From JALYGJ01 sp963781705 (GTDB lineage Bacteria > Chloroflexota > Limnocylindria > Limnocylindrales > CSP1-4): a DNA stretch of 64,000 nucleotides. Shown here piece after piece: positions 23,702 to 32,924 of this stretch. The translations under genes were made by a program, and so were the position numbers. The DNA is taken from NCBI GenBank assembly GCA_963781705.1, contig CAWAGP010000002.1, forward strand, positions 62,001-126,000, given 5' to 3'. The notes beneath the pieces are model-generated. The model searched no databases. It was not told the origin of the DNA and saw only the letters and a program-made list of their open reading frames with translations. Every line of letters begins with the position of its first letter. The first letter of the stretch is position 1.

Positions 23702-25219
23702 TCAGGTCGCCGCCGGCACTCGCTCGGCCAGGTAGTTGTCGATCGCGGCGGCGGCGTTCTTGCCGTCGCCCATGGCCAGGATGACCGTCGCCGCGCCGCG
23801 CACGATGTCACCGCCGGCGAATACGCCGGGAACGCTGGTCATGCCCTGCTCGTCGGTCTCGATGTAGCCCCATTCATTGAGCTTGAGATCGCCGCTGGCG
23901 GAGGTGAGCAATGGGTTACTGCGCGTACCGATGGCGACCACGACCATGTCGCACTCGATCACAAACTCGGAACCGGGCAGCGGTTGCGGGCGCCGCCGGC
24001 CGGATGCGTCGGGCTCACCGAGCTCCATGCGCACGCAGCGCAGGCCGGTGACCCAGCCGTTCTCGCCGATCACCTCGACCGGTGCCGTCAGGTAGTCGAA
24101 CTTGATGCCTTCCTGCTCAGCGTGGTGCACCTCTTCGCGCCGCGCCGGCAGCTCATCGGGGCCACGCCGGTAGACGATCATCGCCTCGCTCGCGCCGAGC
24201 CGCCGAGCAGTGCGGACGGCGTCCATCGCGACGTTCCCGCCGCCGACCACTGCCACGCGGCGGCCCTTGATCACCGGCGTGTCGCTGTCCTTGGCATACG
24301 CACCCATCAGGTTGACGCGGGTCAGGTATTCGTTCGCCGAAAGCACGCCTTTGAAGTTCTCGCCGGGCACGTTCATGAAGATCGGCAACCCCGCGCCGAC
24401 CGAGATGAACACCGCGTCGAAGCGTTCGCGCAGCTCGTCGAGCGTGTAGGTCTTGCCGATGATGGTGTTCGGTTCGATCGTTACGCCCATGCCTTCGAGG
24501 CGTGCGATCTCCTGCTTGACGATGTCCTTGGGCAGGCGGAACTCGGGGATGCCGTAGATCAGCACGCCGCCGGGCGCATGAAACGCCTCGAACACGGTCA
24601 CCGCGTGCCCGCGCTTGGCCAGCTCACCAGCTGCGGTGAGACCGGCCGGCCCGGAGCCGACGACGGCCACCTTCGAGCCAGCGGCCGCTTGTTGCCGAGG
24701 CTGGGTGGCGCCGGCACCGCCATCGGCCGGGTGCTCCCCGGCCCAGTCGGCGACGTAGCGCTCGAGGTAGCCGATGGCCACCGGCGGGCCTTTCTTGGCG
24801 CGCAGGCAGACGCCCTCGCACTGCGTTTCCTGTGGACAGACGCGCCCGGTGACGCACGGCAGCGCATTGTCATCGAGCAGCGACGCGGCCGCGCCGGCCA
24901 TGTCGCCGCGGGCCATCAGGTCGATGAAGCGCGGGATGTTGACGCGGACCGGGCAGCCCTCGATGCAGGTGGGGTTCTTGCATTGGAGACAGCGCTCGGC
25001 CTCGAGCATCGCCAGGTGCTCGGTCAGGCCCAGGTTGACCTCGCCGAAGTTAGTCGCGCGCAGATCGGCTGCCTGCTCGGGCATGTGCTGCCGATCGATC
25101 GTCATCCGCTCGCGCGGGTTGATTGCTGCGCGTTCGCCCTGCGGATGATCGAGGCGTTCTTCGATCGGTCGCGGGTCAACCGGCACGACCGGGCGGTGGG
25201 GTGGTGTGGTCTCAGGCAT
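23702..25219 (-). CDS. nfnB: NfnB-like NADPH oxidoreductase large subunit (GltD/SudA family)
   Basis: A 505-residue flavoprotein. Residues 70-150 hold two [4Fe-4S] sites, CLQCKNPTCIEGCPV and CPQETQCEGVC. A FAD motif VAVVGSGPAGLTAAGELAKRG and an NADP motif VAVVGGGNVAMDAVRTARRLGA follow. With the overlapping upstream gene it forms the NfnAB pair, which couples NADH, NADPH and reduced ferredoxin by flavin-based electron bifurcation. The annotations GltA or sulfide dehydrogenase are alternatives for the same family. Its sequence is closely parallel to the GltD module inside the HdrA fusion at 4262. Confidence 0.9.
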   Translation of the reverse strand: MPETTPPHRPVVPVDPRPIEERLDHPQGERAAINPRERMTIDRQHMPEQAADLRATNFGEVNLGLTEHLAMLEAERCLQCKNPTCIEGCPVRVNIPRFIDLMARGDMAGAAASLLDDNALPCVTGRVCPQETQCEGVCLRAKKGPPVAIGYLERYVADWAGEHPADGGAGATQPRQQAAAGSKVAVVGSGPAGLTAAGELAKRGHAVTVFEAFHAPGGVLIYGIPEFRLPKDIVKQEIARLEGMGVTIEPNTIIGKTYTLDELRERFDAVFISVGAGLPIFMNVPGENFKGVLSANEYLTRVNLMGAYAKDSDTPVIKGRRVAVVGGGNVAMDAVRTARRLGASEAMIVYRRGPDELPARREEVHHAEQEGIKFDYLTAPVEVIGENGWVTGLRCVRMELGEPDASGRRRPQPLPGSEFVIECDMVVVAIGTRSNPLLTSASGDLKLNEWGYIETDEQGMTSVPGVFAGGDIVRGAATVILAMGDGKNAAAAIDNYLAERVPAAT

Positions 25220-26049
25220 CAGGCGGCCTCCACGGCGCAGTGGCGCCGGTCGAGTGCCTGCTGCTCGAAGTCGCGGTAGGTGGAAAGTCGATCCGCCAGC
25301 TCGGCGAAGTCGACCTCGTGGCCGTCGAATTCAGGCCCGTCGACGCAGGCATACATCGTCTTGCCGCCGACGCTCACGCGGCAGCCGCCGCACATGCCCG
25401 TGCCGTCGACCATGATCGGGTTCAGCGACACGATGGTGTGTACGCCGAGCGGCTTGGTCAGTGCCACAACCGCGCGCATCATCGGCACGGGGCCGACGGC
25501 ATAGACGGTGTCGACCTTCTCGTTGGCCAGCACGTCGGCCAGCGCCTGGGTAACGAAGCCAGGCCGGCCGTATGAACCGTCGTCGGTGCACACGATGACC
25601 TCGCCGGTGCGGCGCAGCTCTTCCTCGAGGATCACCCATTCGCGCGAGCGACCGCCGATGACGCTGGTCACCGACACGCCGCGCTCGTGCAGGCCCTGGG
25701 CTATCGGGAGCACGACGGCCGTGCCAACGCCGCCGCCGACGCACACCACGTGGCCGTGGTCGAGTAGCTCAGTTGCCCGTCCGAGCGGCCCGGCGATATC
25801 CCTGATCGAGTCACCGACCTCGAGTGCGACCAGGTCCTCGGTGCTCTTGCCGATCGCCTGGATGATCAGCGTGATCGTGCCTGCCACCGGATCGGCGTCG
25901 GCGATGGTCAGTGGGATTCGCTCGGCGCCTTCGTCGGCGTGGACGATCACGAACTGGCCCGGCTGGCGGATCTCCGCGATGCGCGGCGCCTCCGCGACCA
26001 GGCGGGTGACATTGGGCGAGAGTTGGCTCTTCGCGACGATCGGGTGCAT
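25219..26049 (-). CDS. nfnA: NfnA-like ferredoxin-NAD(P) reductase small subunit
   Basis: A 276-residue protein of the ferredoxin reductase/PyrK-like family: FAD-binding region IPLTIADADP, nucleotide-binding GGGVGTAVVLPIAQGL, and a C-terminal [2Fe-2S] site with GTGMCGGCRVSVGG and YACVDGPEFDGH. This is the small subunit of NfnAB, which holds the bifurcating partner flavin and binds NADH. GGAGGA stands before the ATG, and the gene overlaps nfnB by one base (TGATG). Together they balance NADPH with ferredoxin, which could also supply the NAD(P)H-linked HdrA fusion. Confidence 0.9.
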   Translation of the reverse strand: MHPIVAKSQLSPNVTRLVAEAPRIAEIRQPGQFVIVHADEGAERIPLTIADADPVAGTITLIIQAIGKSTEDLVALEVGDSIRDIAGPLGRATELLDHGHVVCVGGGVGTAVVLPIAQGLHERGVSVTSVIGGRSREWVILEEELRRTGEVIVCTDDGSYGRPGFVTQALADVLANEKVDTVYAVGPVPMMRAVVALTKPLGVHTIVSLNPIMVDGTGMCGGCRVSVGGKTMYACVDGPEFDGHEVDFAELADRLSTYRDFEQQALDRRHCAVEAA

Positions 26050-26171
26050 TCGTCCTCCATTCGCAGCTGGACGAATGCATACTCGATCGCTCTTGATTTC
26101 GCGGCCACTTCGCCCAGACCCCTTTATCGGGGCCGAAAGTCACACCCGTGATGTGACCGAGGTCGCGCCGA

Positions 26172-26990
26172 TCAGCCGACGGACGCGCTGACCTCGGGGC
26201 GCGGTTCGCGCGCCTTGGGCCAGTAGAGCTCCTTCTTGACGTGGAACTCGGGGAAGCCGGCGTCCATCAACCGGGCCTCGGTGCTCACGATCATCTCCGG
26301 GTTACCGCAGATGTAGACGACCGTGCGCTCCGGGTTCAACTCGAGATCGCGGCACACGTCGAGCACGATCGTCTCAACACGGCCCGTGCGCCCCTGCCAG
26401 CCGGCGTTGGCCGGATCGTTCGGCCGCGAAATTGTTGGGATGAACGTGAGCGGGTACTCGCCACTCGCCTGCCACTGCTCGAGCAACGACCGGTAGCCCA
26501 GGTCGTGGGCATACGACACGCCGTTGAGCAGCACCACGCGGCGCAGCGTGCCGTCGATGAGCAGTGTGCGCATCATCGACAGGAACGGCGCGATGCCGGT
26601 GCCGGTCGAAACGAACAGGTGCACGCGATCGTCTTCCGGCTCGAGCATGAAACGGCCCTTGGGCCCGATCATGCGCATGCGGTGGCCGACGGGCAGCTGC
26701 CACAGCACGTCGGTGAAGCGCATGACCGGCACCAGCCGGACGTAGAACTCGTAACCGTCGCCGGCGCGCCGCGGCGACGAGGCGACGCTGTACGGCCGCT
26801 GCAGCAGCTTGCCGTCCACGTACACGCCGATGGTCATGTACTGGCCCGGCTCGAAGGGCGTCGGCTCGCCATCGAAGCGCACCCAGAAGCAGGCCAGGTC
26901 GGCCGTATCGTCCTCGCGCCGAACGAGCGTCGCGTTGTACGCCTCGTGTTCGGCCTCGATGACGCGCGTGATTTCCTGTTCTTGATTCAT
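26172..26990 (-). CDS. Ferredoxin-NADP reductase (Fpr-type)
   Basis: A 272-residue two-domain flavoprotein. RPYSVASSPRR is the FAD motif, STGTGIAPFLSMMRTL the pyridine nucleotide phosphate loop, and VYICGNPEMI the terminal NADP region. The C-terminus KELYWPKA is typical of the Fpr subclass. ATG 26990 begins MNQEQEITRVIEAE with GAGGAG upstream; longer in-frame starts have no support. It transfers electrons between NADPH and ferredoxin or flavodoxin. It lies in tandem with nfnAB, separated by 122 bases. Confidence 0.9.
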   Translation of the reverse strand: MNQEQEITRVIEAEHEAYNATLVRREDDTADLACFWVRFDGEPTPFEPGQYMTIGVYVDGKLLQRPYSVASSPRRAGDGYEFYVRLVPVMRFTDVLWQLPVGHRMRMIGPKGRFMLEPEDDRVHLFVSTGTGIAPFLSMMRTLLIDGTLRRVVLLNGVSYAHDLGYRSLLEQWQASGEYPLTFIPTISRPNDPANAGWQGRTGRVETIVLDVCRDLELNPERTVVYICGNPEMIVSTEARLMDAGFPEFHVKKELYWPKAREPRPEVSASVG

Positions 26991-27174
26991 GCTCGGGGAA
27001 GTTCTCCTCACGCCTGATGGTGTCGCGGCGTTCAGGGCGATGGTAAATGCTCCGGGCACGGCGGTCTCAGTCGGGCGGCGCAGCGTGCGACCGGCCAAGG
27101 TCAGGCCGGATGGCCCGCCAGATGGGGCCCGAAGGACGCTGCCGTCAGGGGCGCCTCCGACGGACATTCGGTGC

Positions 27175-27573
27175 ATGAGTACCGCAGTTGTAGTCAACAA
27201 GGATGCCGCGGTGGCTGCGCGCCACGCTGCGGCGCTGCGCAACGCCGGCTACATGGTCGAGATGTGCGGCGGTCCCGACCATGAGGCCTGCCCGCTGCTG
27301 GGCGACCTGCCGTGTCCGTTGGTCGACCGCGCCGACGTGCTCGTCTACGACGCCTTGGTCGTCGGCGGCGGCGATGGAGCCCGTCAGCTGATCACCGAAC
27401 TGCGCGACACCTACCCCGACCTGCCGATCGTGCTGACATCGGTCGAGCCCGGGCTCGATTGGGTCGAAACCGCAGGCCCGCATCGCGTGACGCCGCTGCC
27501 CGCCGACCCCTCCGCGGAAGCGCTCCAGGCGGCCGTCGGGGCCGCGCTCGACGACCAGGGCATGGCCGTCTGA
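27175..27573 (+). CDS. Small receiver-like protein with three cysteines, function unknown
   Basis: A 132-residue alpha/beta protein. The alternating pattern (TAVVVNKDAAVAARHAAALRNAGY, VLVYDALVVGGGDGARQLITEL, LPIVLTSVE) resembles a response-regulator receiver domain. A canonical phosphorylation Asp in the usual acid triad is not obvious, and Cys residues cluster in MCGGPDHEACPLLGDLPCP. GACATT sits 6 bases before ATG 27175. It diverges from the ferredoxin-NADP reductase, so a redox-related function is possible but unproven. Confidence 0.6.
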   Translation: MSTAVVVNKDAAVAARHAAALRNAGYMVEMCGGPDHEACPLLGDLPCPLVDRADVLVYDALVVGGGDGARQLITELRDTYPDLPIVLTSVEPGLDWVETAGPHRVTPLPADPSAEALQAAVGAALDDQGMAV

Positions 27574-27600
27574 GCTCACGGGAGTGCCGCCGCGCGCGGC

Positions 27601-27606
27601 TACAAT
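27601..27606 (+). promoter_or_regulatory. Candidate -10 box TACAAT of ppdK
   Basis: TACAAT lies 65 bases upstream of the ppdK ATG within a 98-base gap. No convincing -35 element is seen. If used, the transcript would carry an ordinary leader of about 60 nt. Confidence 0.35.
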
Positions 27607-27671
27607 CGAGCCACTGAAACCTATTCCTGCCGTGTTTGCGACGGTTCTGACCACCTGCTTCGAGGTTTCCG

Positions 27672-30479
27672 ATGACTGAATCAGCCACGCTTCCTGCCGA
27701 CCGTCGCAGCGACCGCCTTCACAAGGCCGACGAGCGCTACATCTACGCCTTTGGCGGTGGCCATGCCGAGGGCGACGCGGGCATGCGCGACCTGCTCGGC
27801 GGCAAGGGCGCCGGCCTGGCCGAGATGACCAATGCCGGCCTGCCGGTGCCCCCCGGCTTCACCATCACCACGGAGGCCTGCAACGCATATTTCGCCGCAG
27901 GCGAGAAGCTGCCCGACGGGCTGTGGGACGACATTCTCGAGGCGGTCGGGCAGGTCGAGCACGAAACCGGTAAAGGCTTTGGCGACATCCACAATCCGCT
28001 CCTGGTCAGCGTCCGCTCGGGTGCCAAGTTCTCGATGCCGGGCATGATGGACACGGTCCTGAACCTCGGCCTCAACGATCAGACGCTGCACGGCCTGATC
28101 GAGCTGACCGGCAACGAGCGCTTTGGCTGGGACGCCTACCGGCGCTTCATCCAGATGTTCGGCCGGATCGTGCTGGACATCGACGGCGGCAAGTTCGACG
28201 AGGCGCTCGAGGGCGCCAAGCACAAGCACGGCGCAAAGCAGGACACCGAGCTCGATGCAGCGGCGCTGCGCGCGCTGGTCGATGAGTTCCTGGCAATCGT
28301 CAAGAGCGAGACCGGCAGCGACTTCCCGACTGATCCCAATGGCCAGCTCGATTTGGCCATCAAGGCCGTGTTTGCGTCGTGGTTCGGCAAACGCGCCCAC
28401 GACTACCGCGAGTACAACAAGATCGCCCACGACCTGGGCACGGCGGTCAACGTCGTGACGATGGTCTACGGCAACATGGGTGATGACTCGGGCACCGGGG
28501 TCGCCTTCACGCGCAACCCGAACACCGGCGAGAAGGTGCTCTTCGGCGAGTACCTGACCAACGCCCAGGGCGAAGATGTCGTGGCCGGCATCCGCACGCC
28601 GCTGCAGATCAGCGACATGCGCGATCGAATGCCCGATATCTATACCCAGTTCGAGGAGATCGCCGGTCGCCTGGAGCGCCATTACCGCGACATGCAGGAT
28701 CTCGAGTTCACCATCGAGCGCGGCCATCTGTACATGCTTCAGACGCGCTCGGGCAAGCGCACCGCAACGGCCGCCGTGCGAATCGCGTCGGACATGGTCA
28801 GCGAGGGCATCATCACCGAGCACGAGGCGCTGGCACGGATCGAGCCGGCGCACGTGGACCAGTTGCTGCGCGACCAGTTCGACCCGCAGGCCAAGGCCAA
28901 GGCGACCAAGATCGCCGCGGGGCTCAACGCGTCACCGGGCGCCGCTGTGGGCAAGGCCGTTTTCGACGCCGACCGGGCCGCGGAACTTGCCGGCCAGGGC
29001 GAGAAGGTCATCCTCGTGCGCATCGAGACATCGCCTGACGACTTCCACGGCATGGCCGCGGCGCAGGGCGTGCTGACCGCCCGTGGCGGTGCCACCTCGC
29101 ACGCGGCAGTCGTCGCGCGCCAGATCGGCAAGCCGTGCGTGGCCGGTTGTGCCGCGCTGGTCATCGACTACGGCACGCGCTCGGCCAAGGTCGACGGGCT
29201 CGGCTTCGGCGAAGGGGAGTGGATCAGTCTCGACGGCACCACCGGCGAGGTGTTCGCCGGCGCGCTGCCCACGACGGCCGCCCGCTTCGAGGACCAGGCC
29301 GAGTTGCAGAAGGTGCTCGAATGGGCCGACCGCGCCCGCCGGCTGGAAGTGTGGACCAACGCCGACAAGCCCGAGGAGGCCGCCCAGGCGCGCCGCTACG
29401 GCGCGCAGGGCATCGGGCTGTGCCGGACCGAGCACATGTTCCGTGAGGGGGAGCGCCTCGAGATCGTGCGTGACGCGATCCTGGTTGCCTTCCAGGCGAC
29501 GCGGGCCAAGGAGCGCCGCGCTGCAGGCGGTGTCTTGACGGCCGAGGACGAGGAGGCGGTGCGCCGCTTCGATGAGGCGCTGGGCAAGCTGGAAAAGCTC
29601 CAGGAAGGCGACTTCTACGGCATCTTCGAGGCGATGGACGGCCTGCCGGTCGTCGTCCGGCTGATCGATCCGCCACTCCACGAGTTCCTGCCAAATCACT
29701 CCGACGTGCTCGTCGACGTGACGCGCATGGAGGCGACGGGGGTTGCCAAGGACGATCCCAAATTCGTCGAAGCGCGCGAGGTTCTGCGCGCGGTCGAGGC
29801 GCTGCGAGAGCAGAACCCGATGCTCGGCCTGCGCGGCATCCGCCTCGGCCTGATGATCCCCGACCTCATCAAGATGCAGACGCGGGCGATCCTCAACGCC
29901 GCGATACGGCGCAAGCAGGCCGGCGGTCACCCGCACGCGGAGATCATGATCCCGCTTGTCGGCCACGTGAACGAGCTGGCCACCACGCACGGCATCCTGG
30001 AGGCTGAGGCGAAGCGCGTCCAGCAGGCGGCCGGCGTCGAGGTCGACTACATGTTCGGGACGATGATCGAGGTGCCGCGCGGTGCGTTGACGGCCGACCA
30101 GATCGCCAAGTACGCCGAGTTCTTCAGCTTCGGCACCAACGACCTGACCCAGATGACGTTCGGCTACAGCCGCGACGACGCGGAGGGCGGCTTCCTGCTC
30201 AGCTACGTCGAGCGCGGCATCCTGCCGGCCAACCCGTTCCAGACGCTCGACATCGCCGGTGTCGGCCAGCTCGTGCGGATGGCAGTCGAGAAGGGCCGCG
30301 CAGCTCGACCGGACATCAAGCTCGGCATTTGCGGCGAGCATGGTGGCGACCCGGCGTCGATCGCGTTCTTCGACGAGGTCGGCCTGGACTATGTCAGTTG
30401 CTCGCCCTTCCGCGTGCCGGTGGCCCGCCTGGCCGCAGCGCAGGCCGCCCTCAGCGGCGCAGCGGAGCGCGACAAGTAG
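27672..30479 (+). CDS. ppdK: Pyruvate, phosphate dikinase
   Basis: A 935-residue enzyme that interconverts pyruvate, ATP and phosphate with PEP, AMP and pyrophosphate. It has the ATP-grasp N-terminus (YIYAFGGGHAEGDAGMRDLLGGKGAGLAEM in pieces), the swivelling phosphohistidine domain with GGATSHAAVVARQ (His about residue 477), and the C-terminal TIM barrel with SFGTNDLTQMTFGYSRDD and GICGEHGGDP. Length is typical for the bacterial enzyme. The transcript ends at a strong terminator. It may serve gluconeogenesis or pyrophosphate-based glycolysis. Confidence 0.97.
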   Translation: MTESATLPADRRSDRLHKADERYIYAFGGGHAEGDAGMRDLLGGKGAGLAEMTNAGLPVPPGFTITTEACNAYFAAGEKLPDGLWDDILEAVGQVEHETGKGFGDIHNPLLVSVRSGAKFSMPGMMDTVLNLGLNDQTLHGLIELTGNERFGWDAYRRFIQMFGRIVLDIDGGKFDEALEGAKHKHGAKQDTELDAAALRALVDEFLAIVKSETGSDFPTDPNGQLDLAIKAVFASWFGKRAHDYREYNKIAHDLGTAVNVVTMVYGNMGDDSGTGVAFTRNPNTGEKVLFGEYLTNAQGEDVVAGIRTPLQISDMRDRMPDIYTQFEEIAGRLERHYRDMQDLEFTIERGHLYMLQTRSGKRTATAAVRIASDMVSEGIITEHEALARIEPAHVDQLLRDQFDPQAKAKATKIAAGLNASPGAAVGKAVFDADRAAELAGQGEKVILVRIETSPDDFHGMAAAQGVLTARGGATSHAAVVARQIGKPCVAGCAALVIDYGTRSAKVDGLGFGEGEWISLDGTTGEVFAGALPTTAARFEDQAELQKVLEWADRARRLEVWTNADKPEEAAQARRYGAQGIGLCRTEHMFREGERLEIVRDAILVAFQATRAKERRAAGGVLTAEDEEAVRRFDEALGKLEKLQEGDFYGIFEAMDGLPVVVRLIDPPLHEFLPNHSDVLVDVTRMEATGVAKDDPKFVEAREVLRAVEALREQNPMLGLRGIRLGLMIPDLIKMQTRAILNAAIRRKQAGGHPHAEIMIPLVGHVNELATTHGILEAEAKRVQQAAGVEVDYMFGTMIEVPRGALTADQIAKYAEFFSFGTNDLTQMTFGYSRDDAEGGFLLSYVERGILPANPFQTLDIAGVGQLVRMAVEKGRAARPDIKLGICGEHGGDPASIAFFDEVGLDYVSCSPFRVPVARLAAAQAALSGAAERDK

Positions 30480-30505
30480 ATCTGCTAGATCTGCGCAAGT
30501 GAATC

Positions 30506-30544
30506 AGAAGAGCCTCGGCCAAGGGCCGAGGCTCTTCTCGTTTT
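30506..30544 (+). terminator. Rho-independent terminator after ppdK
   Basis: A perfect 15-bp stem (30506-30520 with 30524-30538), 3-nt loop AAG, then CGTTTT. It is 26 bases after the ppdK stop. It is the strongest classical terminator in the window. Confidence 0.92.
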
Positions 30545-30556
30545 GCGGTCTGTCAG

Positions 30557-30892
30557 CTACGCGCGACGGCGGCTGAAGCAGTCATCGCAGTAGACGGGCT
30601 TGCCGCTGGTCGGGCGGAACGGCACCATCGCCGTCTTGCCGCAGCTCGAGCAAGTTGCTTCGAACATCTCGCGCGGGCGCCGCTCGCGGTAGCCACCGCC
30701 ACCACTGCTGTAGCCACCCATCGCCGAGTCGCCGCCGCCGCCGCCGCCCATGGAGGCCTTCCGCGTGGCACGACAGCTGCGGCAGCGCCGCGGATCGCTG
30801 AAGCCACGGTCAGCGTAGAACTGCTGCTCGCTTGCTGTGAATACGAACTCCTGGCCGCAATCGGCACAGGTCAACGTCCGATCGACGTTCAT
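30557..30892 (-). CDS. CxxC-x17-CxxC zinc-binding protein
   Basis: A 111-residue protein with two zinc ribbons joined by a Gly-rich linker. The first is CADCGQEFVFTASEQQFY then CRSC. The second is CSSC, exactly 17 residues, CDDC, matching the small CxxC-x17-CxxC domain family common in Chloroflexota and candidate phyla. The linker (MGGGGGGDSAMGGYSSGGGG) may be disordered. The start is ATG 30892, with AAGGAG a little far upstream. It is probably a nucleic-acid or ribosome-associated protein, but the function is not known. Confidence 0.83.
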   Translation of the reverse strand: MNVDRTLTCADCGQEFVFTASEQQFYADRGFSDPRRCRSCRATRKASMGGGGGGDSAMGGYSSGGGGYRERRPREMFEATCSSCGKTAMVPFRPTSGKPVYCDDCFSRRRA

Positions 30893-31151
30893 CAACGAAA
30901 AACACTCCTTCTCGAGCCGGACTTCGCGACTTTTCTCGCGAGAGTCCGTGAGAGGAGCGTCGTGGTGTACCGGCAAATATGGGCGCCCGAACCCGGGCCT
31001 GCTCGCCCGATCGTACAGCGTCGGGCACGCGGAGTCTGGCGCTTCCGCGAGGGCTGGTCAAGAGGCATTTCCGGAAGCCGCCAAGAAGCCGCCGAATGAC
31101 TCTCAAAATCACGACAATTGCGACGGCTGGCGTGCCGTGAGCGGCCGCGGC

Positions 31152-31157
31152 TACACT
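31152..31157 (+). promoter_or_regulatory. -10 box TACACT of the flippase gene
   Basis: TACACT, 9 bases, then GTG 31167. No ribosome site. It occupies the end of a 274-base region (30893-31166) between divergent genes; apart from a TCGCGACTTTTCTCGCGA dyad near 30927 I see nothing else there. Confidence 0.4.
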
Positions 31158-31166
31158 CGCCGCTCA

Positions 31167-32924
31167 GTGAGTCACGAGCAACAACCGGCCGGCGCGCCAG
31201 AACCCTCTGTCGAGCCGGGCGGGGCCCCGGAGAGTGGGGCATGGGTGCCGGCGAGCCATGACGCACGCACCGGCGGCATGCAGCAGCGCTTCGCCCGCGG
31301 GCTGACCTGGACGTTCATCGACAATTGGGGCAGCCAGTTCGTCGGCTTCTTCATCGTCGTCCTCCTCGCCCGTCTGCTGACTCAGGCCGACTTTGGTCTC
31401 GTGGCATACGGGATGGTGTTCGTCGGATTTGCCCAGCTCTTCGTCGACCAGGGTTTCGGCGACGCGCTTGTCCAGCGTCGTGAGCTGACCCGCACCACTA
31501 TCGACACTGCGTTCTGGGTCGCCGTGCTGACCGGTCTCGCCCTGCTCGCGCTGGGCGTGCTGCTCGCCGGGCCTATCTCGACGCTTTACGGCGAGCCGGA
31601 CCTTGCCCCGATCCTCGCGGTGCTGTCACTCAGTTTCCTGATCACCTCGTTGAGCAGCGTGCAGCTTGCGCTGCTGCGCCGCGAGCTGGCCTTCCGCAGC
31701 CTCGCCCTGCGGCGGCTCGCCGCCGGCCTTATATCGGGGCTGCTCGGCGTTGCCATGGCGTTCCTCGGCTTTGGTGCCTGGGCCCTGGTTGCTCAGCAAC
31801 TGTCCTGGGGCGCGGTGTCCATCCTGCTGCTGTGGACCGCCAGCCCATGGCGGCCAGGATTGTCAGTGAGCCGGGCCGAGTTCCGCAGGCTCTTCGGCTT
31901 CGGCGTCAACGTCGTCGGCGGCGACGTGATGACATATCTGAGCCGGAACAGCGACAACTTCATGGTCGGCACGTTCCTGGGCGTAATCCCCTTGGGCTTC
32001 TACCAAATCGGCTACAAGGTCCTCGACACGACCCAGACGCTGCTCGTCGCCACTGCGCTCAAGCTCGTCTTCCCGACCTTCTCGCGCCTGCAGGCCGATG
32101 CCGACCGCCTGCGCCGGGCCTACAGCCGCATCAACCGCGGCCTGAGCGTGATCATCCTGCCCGGATATATCGGCATCGCTCTGGTTGCGCAGGAAGCGGT
32201 ACCACTGCTCTTCGGCCACAAGTGGATCGACAGCGGTCCGGTGGCCACGACGCTCGGCCTGGTGGGCCCGTCGCTCAGCCTTCAGGTGCTCAGCGGCGCA
32301 ATGCTCTTCGCACGCGGGCGGCCGGACATCGTGCTGCGTTTCCGGCTGCTGACCACCGCAGCGCATATCACCGGCTTCCTCATCGCCGCGGTCGTCTTTC
32401 AGAGCATTGTGGCGGTGGCCGCCGCCTTCGTGATCGGCAGTTACCTGCTGCTGCCGGTCAACCTGTACCTCGTTCACCGCTACGCGGGTATATCGATCGC
32501 CGACCACCTCATCGAAGTGCGCTGGCCGGCGCTGGCCACGCTGATCATGGCCGGCGCCGTGCTGGCCGTGAAGTTCACGCTGCTCGGCCACGTCTCGGAA
32601 TTGGTGCTGCTGATGGCGGAGATCGCGGTCGGCTTCGTGACCTTCGTGGTGGCGCTGTTCCTGCTCGAGCGGACGCTGTTCCTGGAGGTGCTCACGGTCG
32701 CACTACAGGCACTCCCCGGCGGTGTCCGCATCGGCCGGCTGCTGCGCCTGTCGATCGCACCACGATCGCGGCCCTTGCGCGGTGGGAGCCGAAGACGCAT
32801 GGCGGCCGAGGCGCAGGCGGCAGCAGCGGCGGAGGCGGTTGAGGAGGAGGCGATCGAGATGCTCGGACTCTCGGGCGGAACTGGAGCAGCCGACCCGACA
32901 CTCGGGCATGACGCCGATGTCTGA
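31167..32924 (+). CDS. Polysaccharide/lipid-linked oligosaccharide flippase (MOP superfamily, WzxC-like)
   Basis: A 585-residue membrane protein with about 12-14 hydrophobic helices. NWGSQFVGFFIVVLLARLLTQADFGLVAYGMV at the start and DVMTYLSRNSDNFMVGTFLGVIPLGFYQIGYKV in the middle are the recognised blocks of WzxC/RfbX-type flippases of the MATE-like MOP superfamily, which export undecaprenyl-linked oligosaccharides. The first 45 residues are polar, and the last 45 form an Ala/Glu-rich tail. No glycosyltransferases are nearby. GTG 31167 is chosen from its -10 box. Confidence 0.85.
   Translation: MSHEQQPAGAPEPSVEPGGAPESGAWVPASHDARTGGMQQRFARGLTWTFIDNWGSQFVGFFIVVLLARLLTQADFGLVAYGMVFVGFAQLFVDQGFGDALVQRRELTRTTIDTAFWVAVLTGLALLALGVLLAGPISTLYGEPDLAPILAVLSLSFLITSLSSVQLALLRRELAFRSLALRRLAAGLISGLLGVAMAFLGFGAWALVAQQLSWGAVSILLLWTASPWRPGLSVSRAEFRRLFGFGVNVVGGDVMTYLSRNSDNFMVGTFLGVIPLGFYQIGYKVLDTTQTLLVATALKLVFPTFSRLQADADRLRRAYSRINRGLSVIILPGYIGIALVAQEAVPLLFGHKWIDSGPVATTLGLVGPSLSLQVLSGAMLFARGRPDIVLRFRLLTTAAHITGFLIAAVVFQSIVAVAAAFVIGSYLLLPVNLYLVHRYAGISIADHLIEVRWPALATLIMAGAVLAVKFTLLGHVSELVLLMAEIAVGFVTFVVALFLLERTLFLEVLTVALQALPGGVRIGRLLRLSIAPRSRPLRGGSRRRMAAEAQAAAAAEAVEEEAIEMLGLSGGTGAADPTLGHDADV

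Noticed and set aside
31035..31166. In-frame N-terminal extension of the flippase reaching back to 30837
   Set aside because: The extension would overlap the divergent zinc-protein gene and has no conserved sequence; TACACT and GTG 31167 give a better start.
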